This document shows positions 23,736 through 34,524 of a stretch of DNA of 64,000 bases, piece by piece. Source of the stretch: Saxidomus purpurata. Taxonomy: Eukaryota; Mollusca; Bivalvia; Venerida; Veneridae. Made by a program: the position numbers and the translations under genes. The notes beneath the pieces were generated by a model. The model saw only the letters and a program-made list of their open reading frames with translations, made no database searches and was not told the origin of the DNA. Where the stretch lies: the NCBI GenBank assembly GCA_022818135.1, contig JAFMSR010000010.1, positions 35,789,982 to 35,853,981 on the forward strand, read 5' to 3'. Every line of letters starts with the position of its first letter. Position 1 is the stretch's first letter.

Positions 23736-24055
23736 CGACTGTAGTTGCATGTATGTGCTTGAAAAGGAATAAAATACCAACCGATCATACATGGTATTTT
23801 TATAAAAGTGTTACCGCGCGCAACCAGTTTTCATCTTTCTTAAAAGTTGGTAAAATCAGAGCTACTTGTAAATTGTGCTCCTGGGACTTTAAACATATTA
23901 TATGATTGTACATTGTAGAAAATAAAACGGACAATCACTAGATATATACACAAGTAACACGTTTTCAATGAAAAAAGTTAAAAAAAAACTAATTTGTAAG
24001 CCAGTTTTGAAAATTCGATATTTTCAAATTTGACGCGGCCTTTCACAAAAGTAAA

Positions 24056-25132
24056 CAAGAGCTGTCCCTCCCAAGTGACGAATGCCCCCGAAAGAGGTGC
24101 CTCACAGTCTGTGTCCTCTCCATGTGCTCAATAAATGTGCTATGTAATTTTAAAATCCTTCCATGCATGACAGAGTAATCATGCATACAGTATTCCATTA
24201 CTTTAAACACTAAGTGTGACCTTGACCTTTGAGGTACGGACTTGGGTCTTGCATGCGACACATCCGCTTGATGTGCTAGACATTTGTGCACAGTTATTTT
24301 AAAATCCTTCAAAGCATAATAAAGTTATAGTCCGGACACAAATGTATGCATATATACAGGATTCCATTACCTATAAACTCTAAGTGTGACCTTGACCTTT
24401 GTGGTAGGGATGTGGGTCTTGCACGCGACACGTCGTCTTGATGTGCTAGACATTTGTGCCAAATTATTTTAAAATCCTTCAAGGCATGACAAAGTTACAG
24501 TCCGGACACGAATGTGTGCATATATGCTTATATAGAGGAATCCATTACCTTCAAACTCTAAGTATGACCTTGACCTTTGAGCTTGGGACGTGGGTCTTGC
24601 ACGCGACACGTCGTCTTGATGTGCTAGACATTTGTGCCAAGTTATTTTAAAATCCTTCAATGCATGACAAAGTTACAGTCCGGACACGAATGTGTGCATA
24701 TATGCTTATATGGAGGAATCCATTACCTTCAAACTCTAAGTATGACCTTGACCTTTGAGCTAGGGACGTGGGTCTTGCACGCAACACGTCGTCTTGATGT
24801 GCTAGACATGTGTGCCTAGTTATTTTAAAATCCTTCAATGCATGACAAAGTTATAGTCTGGACACGAATGTGTGCATATATAGAGGATTCCATAACCTTC
24901 ATACTCCAAGTGTGACCTTCACCTTTGAGGTAGGGATGTGGGTCTTGCACGCGACACGTCGTCTTGATGTGCTAGACATGTGTGCCAAGTTATTTTAAAA
25001 TCCTTCAATGCATGACAAAGTTACAGTCCGGACACGAATTTGTAAGTGGGGACGCACGGACGGACGGACAGACGGACGGACGGACAGACGGACAGACGGT
25101 GCGATTTTAATATGCCACCCTTCGGGGGCATA
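24056..25132 (+). mobile_element. Pearl-like element (family 4)
   Basis: Starts CAAGAGCTGTCCCTCCCAAG, then AATGCCCCCGAAAG. The core has five units of about 170-178 bp (TGACCTTGACCTTTGAG landmark at 24,217, 24,387, 24,565, 24,743 and, with one change, 24,913). An ACGG/ACAG microsatellite follows at 25,048-25,099, then ATGCCACCC-TTC-GGGGGCAT as terminal hairpin. The motif ATGCCCCCGAA is repeated inverted at the end. Tandem core plus ACGG tract is the layout described for bivalve pearl elements. The 63-64-codon frames inside it recur because the units repeat. Confidence 0.85.
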
Positions 25133-26120
25133 AAAACGTTAGCTAACTTTTTCTCAAAATTTGTTGTTTTTTTATATATGACCATTCGTATTAGAAATGG
25201 AAATAAATTTTAAATATACAAATGTATATAGAAAGCAGTAATTCGAGAAAAACTCGATCTTAGCACAGGCGCTACCTTAAGCAGGGAGATTCTTGCTATT
25301 TTGCAATTTAAATACGGTGGAAAGTGAGTATCACTTCCTGCTAGTATGCCCTATTTATAAAGATTTAAGGAAAATATATTTTAATAAACAAGTAACAGAA
25401 GAGATACCGCCGGTGACACGAAAAATATCGTCGTCATTCTTTCACATTACCAATATCTAACTGTTTTAAGGCCAAACAAACTTAATTTAAGCTATTACTA
25501 AGAGCATTTAAAAAAAAAACAAAGTCGATTAAGGAATAAGGAACTGGTTTTTTCAAAAATGTTCTTAGAAATAGCTTAAGATTTGAATAAGAAATAAGTA
25601 ACCAGTTCCTTATTCCTTATTCGAAAAAGAAATAAGGAACAAGTAACCAACTTTGTAGTCATCATTTAAGTCATCACTTTTATTATAATGAAATGCTGTC
25701 TCAATTTTAAGAATGTTTCTTTTTATACGGAACAGTCCACAAAATACTTCTTACTATACTCTATTAATATAGTAATGTGATCCAGAATGCCGGATTTCCT
25801 CGAGTCGTGCGTCGGATCATACGAGTTTCTTTCTGAAAGACAGTTTTAACATTAATAAAGTAACTAGCGTATTACCGGTATAGATTAGTTTCAGACATTT
25901 AATGTGATTTAGTTTTAATCGTGTTTATTATCTTTATGAAGTACATCAAAAGTTTGATATTTCAGTCATAAGATTGCCAGTTTGATTTACCCTTTGATAA
26001 TGGCTATTTGTGTGTAAGCGATAGCAAAAATAAAAGACAGCAAATTCACTACTATTTGCATTAAATGAAAAAGCATGCAATCTCTGCATAAGTAAATGTT
26101 AGATGTAAATACAGAAAAAA
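25133..26120. other. Unassigned sequence with a 19-bp palindrome
   Basis: No gene is seen. The arms AAGGAATAAGGAACTGGTT (25,531-25,549) and its exact reverse complement (25,600-25,618) flank a 50-base loop. A further AAATAAGGAACAAGTAACCA follows at about 25,629. Confidence 0.6.
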
Positions 26121-27042
26121 CAAGAGCTGTCAGTAGGACGGCGCGCTCGACTTTTTTAGTGCTTGCCAATAAAACAAAACTTTGACAGTTAAGGGCACAC
26201 AAGACTTTAACTAGGAATTTCTAAGTACAAATCAAGAAACATTTTCACAGAGTTATCTTCTCTTGCTTACAGATAGGTCTCATGATGGTACATAAGTACT
26301 CCAACTTTCAAAGTAATATCTCAAATGGTTAAGTCAACAAGTGGACAAGAATGAAAATTTTAACTGAGTTTCTAAGACAAAAAGGGCCATAATTCACATA
26401 AAATCCTTGACAGAATTACCTTCTCCTGCCCATGTTTTGGGATCATGATGGTAAACAAGTATTCAAACTTTCAAAGTAATATCTCGAACAGTTTAGTCAA
26501 AAAGTGGACTGGTACGAAAAACTTTACCAAGATTCTAAGTCGATAAAGGGCCTTAATTTTTTAAACAAATCCCTGACAGAGTTACCTTCTCTTGTCTACA
26601 GATGGGGGTAATGATGTAAACAAGCATTCAAAGTTTCAAAGCAATATCTCAAAGGGTTAAGGCAATAAGTGGATTTTACCCATATTCAAAGTATTTTCTA
26701 AGTAAAAAAGGGGCATAATTCTGTCAAAAACCTTGACAGAGTTATGTACTCTTGTCTGTTGATGTAGGTCATGATGGTAAACAAGTATGGTTAGTTTCAA
26801 AGCAATACCTCCAATGGTTTTGAAATAAAGTGAGGTGGTACGAAAAACTTAACCAAGCTCAATACACTTTCTAAGTCAAAAAAGGGCCATAATTCTGCCA
26901 AAAACCTTGACAGAGTTATGTACTCTTGTCTGTAGATGGAGGTTATGATGGTAAACAAGTATGGTAAGTTTCAAAGCCATACCTCCAATACTTTTGAAAT
27001 AAAGTGGGGTGGTACGAAAAACTTAACCAAGGTGTGACGCCA

Positions 27043-27073
<31 letters not shown>

Positions 27074-27117
27074 GGCGAGTAGGATAGCTCCCCTTTTCAT
27101 AGAAAAGTCGAGCTAAA
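26121..27117 (+). mobile_element. Family 1 element, copy b
   Basis: Full-length: CAAGAG hairpin start, tandem core, five GCCGAC repeats at 27,043-27,072, and the GTCGAGCT hairpin end. The left flank is AAAAAA and the right flank AAAAACG. Very similar to copy a. Confidence 0.88.
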
Positions 27118-27227
27118 AACGATATGAATATTCAAAACTATAATTATGCTATAAAGTAAAGAAGATATAAATTGTTTCCGCCCGTCCATTGATTCTGTGA
27201 CAAACATCAGTATCAGAAGTTTCCCGT

Positions 27228-27475
27228 CAGTGGTGCCGCAGTGGTAGAGTGATAGAGTGGAAGCGCGTTCGCCTCGGGATCAGAGGGCCCCTGGTTCGAT
27301 CCGGACCAGTGCCACGGCTGTTGTGTCCCGTGGATAGAAACATATATATAAATATATCCACATTACCTCTCTCTTCGAGCTTGATTTCGTCTGGAATGAT
27401 TCACATGAGCGTTAAGTCTTAGTTGTAAGAACTTGTGTTTCGCAATCGAGAATAAATGAAGTAGTATAAATAAAT
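27228..27475 (+). repeat. tRNA-headed SINE, family S1 copy c
   Basis: Head GTGGTAGAG with a short internal duplication (GTAGAGTGATAGAGTGGAAG), B box TGGTTCGATCC, body GTGCCACGGCTGTTGTGTCC, tail GTTTCGCAATCGAGAATAAA. Confidence 0.8.
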
Positions 27476-27960
27476 ATTTTCCCTTCAGCTGTGTGTGTAG
27501 GTTACTCTACGGACTGTATTTTTAGTTTCCCAATGCCAGTAGTTGCATTTGTTGTCAAGAATTTTCACATCATATCTTAGTCGGATCAAACATTTATTAG
27601 CCTCACCTTACCCCAAAATACAGGAAGAATACAAAAGAATGAACCACTGTGGTTGAACAAAGTCGGACCTTCTGTTTTCAATAAAACCGCGCGTTTACCA
27701 CACGTCTTGCGTTGCACATTACTCTGACATCAGATAAGGGTATGCATTACATTATACTGAGCCGGCTTTCTTCGAGACTGGGGTGGTATCTTTTTAAGTA
27801 CATGACATGTATGACCAAATAATTAGACTGTAATGGGAATCGACTTACCACGGGAAAAAAATCAGAGGTAAAAGGTTTGGGTAACTGCTGAAAACACGTT
27901 GAAACCCCGTGTCCATTTGATAACACTTTTGTATAAAATGTCGCATCCATGAAGATATAT

Positions 27961-28027
27961 GGCGTATTCTACTTATTTCACGTGGCGTATTCTACTTATT
28001 TCACGTGGCGTATTCTACTTGTTTCAG
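27961..28027. repeat. 23-bp minisatellite, about 3 units
   Basis: Units GGCGTATTCTACTTATTTCA plus CGT start at 27,961, 27,984 and 28,007; the third has one change (CTTG for CTTA). Confidence 0.95.
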
Positions 28028-28130
28028 CAACAAAATTACATGTACATTGATATTTGAAAATTTAGTAATATTACCGATTTCTAACTAATTTATTATAGCA
28101 TTATCTATATTTTATCTATGCCTTGAGGTC

Positions 28131-28215
28131 GTTGCAGTGGCCGCCGAGTGGCCTCGAAGGCGTTGCTAGACGTAACGCCTTGTGTATACAGGTCCGAGTC
28201 TTGGCTTCAGCCTTC
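28131..28215 (+). repeat. tRNA-like relic
   Basis: GTGGCCGCCGAGTGG resembles the A box of a long-arm tRNA, AAGGCGTTGCTAGACGTAAC a folded arm, and GGTCCGAGTCTTGG a decayed B box. Probably a tRNA pseudogene or SINE head. Confidence 0.4.
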
Positions 28216-29104
28216 TAATATCTTTTTCGATAATTTTTTAACATGAGTGCTCCATTAAGCCAATAATACTGTACAACTCCGATATTTTTAAGACATAGCC
28301 TTGAAACCCCGACCAGTATTACCGTAAACCGTACACGTTTTGCGACACTTACAAAGCGCGTGAAATGAATACTTTATACAATGTACATATATAAAGACTT
28401 CAAAAAAACAGTGATCGATGAAACAGTAACATATAATGCTATTTAGCAATTTACCTTTAGTGTTCTTTAAATTAAGCAACATTTCTAGAGAGCAGACAAC
28501 TTGAATTCATTGAAGCTTCTTTTAATCTAAAACGTATTTTTTTAAAAACAAATACACGTTTGTATGGCGAATAATAGTAAATTGTTTCACTGATCACTTT
28601 CATATTGAATGAACTTTGGCTTAATAAAGCAACCACGATAGTAATTTACTTTAACAAGAAACGTCAAAAAAAACGTCTGTTACGGCTCGTTACGTCCAGC
28701 CAATATTGTATTTTATGACATTTTTCATGTTTTTCCCACTTCAAAAAAGTTTTAGTGTCACGAAAAAGTAAAACGGTGACCCCCTTTTTTATTTCATATT
28801 TTTGGCTAAAATTTTGGATATATTTATTTTTATTTTTTTAGATGGATAAATGATTTGACATTGCATTTATGAAAATTAGATCGTTTCACTATCTTCATAG
28901 ATAGATACATATCGGAGAAAAACACTGAAATTGACGAAAAGTATACCTCGCCGCTAGGAGGAGCTTTTAACGCAGTTTCCATGGAAATATCAATGTACCT
29001 CATTTTTTCTACAAAAATCAATGAGCTATGTGACTGTCATGCAAAATTTCTTAAATCTGCGTTGATTTTTAAGAAAGGGAGCCATTCCATACACAACTGT
29101 GCTT

Positions 29105-29180
29105 CCGTCCCTTGTGGGCCTCCATAGCTCCTTAATCTGGGCATTCTTGTACGGTCCCGGGTTCGAATCCTAGTCTGAAC
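29105..29180 (+). repeat. tRNA-like head at the start of block B
   Basis: GTGGGCCTCCATAGCTCC followed by GGGTTCGAATCC. A similar but more decayed stretch, GTGGGCTTCGCTAGCTCAGC, sits at 9,617 at the corresponding place in block A. Confidence 0.45.
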
Positions 29181-29590
29181 ACGAAGTTTGGTAGTAGCAG
29201 TGAAAAACTAGCGAGAGCATACTTAGGGTCTGAGATGAGTTTTCGGGAGAGACTCAATCAGCAACGACAGCTTTCTGCGTAGTGACATAATTGTTTACAG
29301 ACTGAAAATACTCTCCACTCACTTTAGAAGGATGCTGCTAACATAGGCTATCCTGACGTCAGAGTTTGGAGTTTCGAAAAAAGTATTCTTGTCTCACACA
29401 CGTTCCACTCAGTAGATTGCACGTCTGCTCTGAGCAGTCTTGGTGAAATATATACATACGATGACAAGTTTCAGTATGGCATCTGGAAAATCTGAAGAAA
29501 AAAAAGTGATTTTAACGTTCTCGTAGAAAGTGTGTGAAAATGGGTGATAATTTTAATGGCCATTCTGCCAGTAATTGAAAACAAGTAAAA

Positions 29591-30589
29591 CAAGAGCTGT
29601 CAGTACGACAGCGTGCTCGACTTTTTTAGTGCTTGCCAATAAAACAAAACTTTGACAGTTAAGGGCACACAAAACTTTAACTAGGAATTTCTAAGTACAA
29701 ATCAAGAAAATTTTTCACAGAGTTATCTTCTTTTGCTTACAGATAGGTCTTACGATGGTACATAAGTACTCCAACTTTCAAAGTAATATCTCAAATGGTT
29801 AAGTTAACAAGTGGACAAGAATGAAAATTTTAACTGAGTTTCTAAGTAAAAAAGGGCCATAATTCAAATAAAATCCTTGACAGAATTACCTTCTCCTGCC
29901 CATGTTTGGGAATCATGATCATGGTAAACAAGTATTCCAACTTTCAAATTAATATCTCAAACAGTTCAGTCAAAAAGTGGACAGGTAAGAAAAACTTAAC
30001 CAAGATTCTAAGTCAATAAAATGCCTTAATCTTTAAAACAAATCCCTGACAGAGTTACCTTCTCTTGCTTACAGATGGGGGTAATGATGTGAAATAGCAT
30101 TAAAAGTTTCAAAGCAATATCTCAAAGGGTTAAGGCAATAAGTGGATTTTACCCATATTCAATGTATTTTCTAAGTCAAAAAGGGGCATAATTCTGTCAA
30201 AAATCTTGACAGAGTTATGTCATCTTGTCTGTTGATGAAGGTCGTGATCGTAAACAAGTATGGTTAGTTTCAAAGCAATACCTCCAATGGTTTTGAAATA
30301 AAGTGAGGTGGTACGAAAAACTTAACCAAGCTCAATACACTTTCTAAGTCAAAAAAGGGCCATAATTCTGTCAAAAACCTTGACAGAGTTATGTACTCTT
30401 GTCTGTAGATGGAGGTTATGATGGTAAACAAGTATGGTAAGTTTCAAAGCTATACCTCTAATACTTTTGAAATAAAGTGGGGTGGTACGAAAAACTTAAC
30501 CAAGGTGTGACGCCAACGCCGACGCCAACACCGACGCCGACGCCGGGGCGAGTAGGATAGCTCCCCTTTTCATAGAAAAGTCGAGCTAT
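29591..30589 (+). mobile_element. Family 1 element, copy c
   Basis: CAAGAG hairpin start (one arm base changed, GTACGACAGC), core, GCCGAC repeats with two mutated units, hairpin end GTCGAGCT. It is a little more diverged than copies a and b. Left flank GTAAAA. Confidence 0.85.
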
Positions 30590-31902
30590 AAAAACTATTC
30601 TATTCTTACTCTAGTTGTGAAGAACGTAAAAAAAATTTACAATGACCGGATGGCCATCGCTTTCCTATGACTGCGGGTGCTATTAGGTTCGAATATCACT
30701 AATTCAACTTTTTTTTCCTTGTGCAAAGAAATTTATCACCATTGTCTCATTTATTTATGTACATTGTAAACAATTATTGGCAACTTCTTGAGGAGTATAG
30801 TATATTTGGTCGTAACTGGGTTTGAATTTCATGCTCTCAAAGAGAGTTCTACAGAACTTACGTTGACTGTCATGAATGCAGAGAAATTAAATAATGTTAT
30901 CATTTACATTTTACCATTACTACCCTTTTACAAATTAAATGTTGTTTTTCTTATTCTATGATCCCATAGCAACTGTTCGGTGGATGATGTCAGGTACTGA
31001 AACTACTACTCATAATTATGTAGGATTTAAGCTAGCGTTTTGTCACATTATATGTTTTTTTTTTCATGTGGTGTATGTTAATATATTACCCGCTTAGATT
31101 AATATTGCCCGAGCCTGATAGAATGCTGAGATGGGTAATACAATATTAAATATCCACATAGTGCGACAATCGATGTCAAATATGTAAGTTTAAACAAACC
31201 CAAGGGCGGCGAGTCTTCCTTCCTAACAAGTGTAGACTATGATCAGCTTGTACATCCATGCCACCATATAAAATCTGTTGAATCTGCACCATAGTTATGT
31301 TGTAAGACCTACAAACAAATGTTCTATAACCATAAACGTATATCGTTTTGAATGCAGTACACCCCTTTTATCTTTATAATTTTTTATTTCAGTTACTTAT
31401 TACTTGTCATAAATACGTTGCCCAACTTCCCGGCCGGTACCGACCATCATCAATTTGAACATCCATGGCGTCAGATGACAATTGTCTAAAATCAGCACTG
31501 TCATTATAATAATGTAAATTACGCAAAGAAAAACTCTTTACGTGTAGGTATGTCGAATTTAAATACGTCTTTTAAAATAATAACTTTAATTTACCCGTTA
31601 ATTGTTGGGAAGTATGTCAGCCAGATCATTTCACATTGGTGTCGTCAGATGGCTTTCATCTGTACAGTACCATTATTCTGTATCAAGTTTCATAAATGAA
31701 TATTCTGTATCTGTAAACTCGTATTTTTTATAACAGTACATCAAGACAAGCATGTATAATTAATATAAAATAATTAAGTTTCAACTTATCGAGCTTGTCT
31801 TCGAAATCAGTGTAAACTAGGATCTACTTCCGTTTTTGGGCCGACATTCCAAAATTAGTTCGATGAGTTTAAATGAATGATTGGCTTTGAAATTCACTGA
31901 TG

Positions 31903-32115
31903 TCCGCCTCGGTGGACGAGTGGTTAGAGCCACTGTAAGCACTCATAAATTGAATGCTATGGGTTTGCGCCCTGCAACCGACCATGTCTCTTTATGTGAG
32001 AAAATTGGCACTTTCTTACGAAGGTTACTGGTTCTGCCCAGGAGCGATTGTTAGGTAACCTGTCCGCCTGTAAAAATGACCAAACACGGCTGGAACGGGC
32101 GTTAAACTACTTCTA
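31903..32115 (+). repeat. tRNA-headed SINE, family S2 copy c
   Basis: Unbroken copy: head GGTGGACGAGTGGTTAGAGC, long-arm tRNA-like fold, decayed B box GGGTTTGCGCCC, body ACCATGTCTCTTTATGTGAG, TTCTTACGAAGGTTACTGG, tail GGAACGGGCGTTAAACTACT. Confidence 0.75.
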
Positions 32116-32285
32116 CAACAGATTTGAAAGTCGGATAAAATGTAACCTCAAATAATTATAGCCAAGCTTTCAGTAACCAAGCAATGTATAAAGTCGTAAA
32201 ATCTTACCTTACTAACGACGGATTTGTCTGCTTTCAAGACCAGTGTAGACTATGATCAATATAATCATCAGTGTGGCAAGTACAC

Positions 32286-34185
32286 TGTCACAAGACAAGA
32301 CAAGATAAGACACTAAAAGATAAGATAAAATCAGATAAAATCAGATAAGATAATAACAAGACAAGGTAAGCTATTTTCCGACAACGTAGATTATTCAATG
32401 ACATACAAACAAATAATCTAAGGAGAGAAGTTAAAGATATTAGTTATCACATAAAACATTGTATGGGAAACTAACACATGTGTATCTAATGAAATAAGAG
32501 ACAAGTTAAATATTGCGGGAAATACATTAAGAACTAAAACAATTCAAATGTTATTTAAGAAGAAACATTTAAGATTAATGCTAGTAAAAATGTATTTAAA
32601 TTTAAGCAAGAACAATAAGAAATAAGGAGGCACATGTCAGAAAAATGGATGACATTTAAGACAAAAACATGTGAGCTAAATCATACATAAGATACATACA
32701 GATAATAGAAAAAACATATGAAACATATGAAATAGTGGAAACATGCAGTACGTGTAATAAATTATAAGGATAAAACACTGAACAATTCTATAGTATAGAA
32801 TGCAGGGGATATTAAAAGATTTGTGGGGAGTTAGTTGATCCTGACCTACAATGTGGGTCTAAAAACTGCCATAAAAAAGAAAAAAAGGATTGTCGGGTAC
32901 AAAAAGAAACACAAAAGTGCGACCGATAAGAAATATTAAAGTGCATTCATCTCCCCAAATCAGATTTGGGAAGAACTGATCAACAACTTCCTCACAATAA
33001 ATATGGCATTACAGACACAATGCATGTACATAGGGTATGGAACAAAACAAACATTGACATAAACATGAAATGCACAAATGAAACAAATCAGCTTGGCTAC
33101 GCATACAAAAAAAGCAACATAAAATAAGGCTATGCCAAGCAAAAGCAAAAGCAAAAGCAAAAACTAAAGCACATGAGTAAAGCTATGCACGCATGGAACA
33201 TTTGCATTTGTAGCCACTCCAGGTATGGATCAGTCTTTTGACTTCTTTAAAATCTGTATTTGTTCGAAATTCATTTGGTAGTCTAAGATCGTTCCAAACC
33301 TGGGCGCTTCAAAGCTAAAACTCTTCTTACCATAAGTTACTGTGTTTTTGCTTGGTACATCAAGCATGTTGATATTTCTGAAAGAATAATGTTTAGATTA
33401 AACAGAGACAAGTTCTTGAATGTAAATTGGTGAAATTTTATGTAAGCATTTGAAAACTTCAGTAGCTAGTTACATTTGGTGTCCAATATGTAAGGTTGGC
33501 ATAAATACTTTTTCTAAAAGACCTATGTAACTGGAGACAAAATCATTAAAAACAAAATTTCGAGGCTTTGTACTGCAATTTTTCTAGCTTTTCTGTATTT
33601 TATTGGCTACAAAAATGCCATTACAATTGGACAATAGTTAAAATTAGAGCGGACAAAACATTTATAAATAAGTATTTTTTTATCTTGTTTCAGGTACCAA
33701 GATAATCTAGATAAAATATTTATTTGTTTTGCAGATTTTTACATATGTTTGCAACATGAGCATCAATATTTAACAAAGAGTCAATTTCTATTCCTAAAAG
33801 CTTTGCACTATATTCACATGGTACTTCTGTGTTTTCAATGTTAAAAGACTTTATATTACCAACTGTAGATTTTCCAATACAAATAGACTGAAATTTATCT
33901 CAGTTTACTTGCATAAGATTGCGTTCAAACCTTTTAATCAAAATAGCACTCTCAGATTCTAAAACTTCTTGTAGAATGTTAGAATCACAATGCGACAAGG
34001 TGTTGTCATCAGCATAGTTGTAAATTTTGGCCTGATGAATAGTAAAAAATATCATTTATGAAAATAATAAAACTCAAAGGGCCTAAAATGGATCCCTGAG
34101 GAACACCTTTAGAAATATTTTTCCATTCACTGTAATGGTCACATAATTTTACTCTTTGTTAACGATTTGACAGATAATCATCAAG
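32286..34185 (-). pseudogene. Dead non-LTR retrotransposon, 5'-truncated (LINE)
   Basis: Read on the minus strand, the 3' half of a LINE reverse transcriptase is clear but broken. Seen in order: LSNR-stop-QRVKL, GVPQGSILGP (near 34,081-34,110), FIIFINDIFY, a frameshift, YADDNTL (YADD at 34,005-34,016), a stop, AKLLGIEID, a frameshift, LSRLSWYLKQDKKILIYK, FVRSNFNYCP, TEKLEKLQYKA, then TYGKKSFSFEAPR and a C-terminal WSGYKCKCSM near 33,190-33,220. A noncoding 3' tail with an AAGCAA hexamer repeat (33,133-33,160) runs to a GATAA/GACAA-rich terminus at 32,286-32,376. The catalytic YADD is intact, but multiple stops and frameshifts make it nonfunctional. The wording of the motifs suggests the CR1/Jockey side of non-LTR elements; the clade is not settled. 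Confidence 0.85.
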
Positions 34186-34440
34186 ATGGCATATATCGCT
34201 CACATGGCTACTATTGGCTGTACTTCAAGGTCACCAATAACAGAAAGGGTCAATTTTGATCTGGAGTTTGACAATCTTAGTAAAGGTCCGCTACGAAATT
34301 TTATATTTCAAATATCTAAGCTCTGGGATTAGTGGTTCGACAAAAACGTTTTTTTTTAGGTTTTCACTATATACGCCTATATAAGACCCAGGTGTCAATG
34401 CTAAAAGCATCTACTACCTTAATTCATAGCTAACAAAAAA
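34181..34440 (+). repeat. Family 2b element fragment
   Basis: AAGATGGCATATATCGCTCA, AGAAAGGGTCAATTTTGAT, and AAATATCTAAGCTCTGGG show a diverged family 2 relative truncated at both ends. It abuts the LINE's broken 5' side. It shares CCAATAACAGAAAGGGTCAA with the copy at 49,544. Confidence 0.65.
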
Positions 34441-34524
34441 CCTTCAGTTACTAAACATTAAGAGCAAGTGACTTTTCATAGCTGTTCTGCATCGTGCCAA
34501 TTTCTTGTCTGTTATGGTTCACAA

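Larger units (their letters stand above)
27476..29100. other. Unassigned sequence
   Basis: No coding signal. It contains the 23-bp tandem repeat at 27,961 and a tRNA-like relic at 28,131, listed separately. Confidence 0.5.
29220..32280. repeat. Mosaic repeat block B
   Basis: Shares with block A, in the same order, TGTCTCACACACGTTCC (29,388), CAGTATGGCATCTGGAAAAT-type text (29,471), GTTCGGTGGATGATGTCAGG (30,976) and TGTAGACTATGATCA (31,231 and 32,243). It is interrupted by a family 1 element (29,591-30,589) and an S2 SINE (31,903-32,115). Confidence 0.7.

Noticed and set aside
24456..24838. Recurrent 61-64-codon frames on both strands in family 4
   Set aside because: They repeat because the 178-bp unit repeats; the period is not kept in frame and no protein feature is seen.
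32960..33160. 66-codon hydrophobic minus frame resembling a signal or membrane peptide
   Set aside because: It is a translation of an AAGCAA-type simple repeat in the 3' tail of the LINE.
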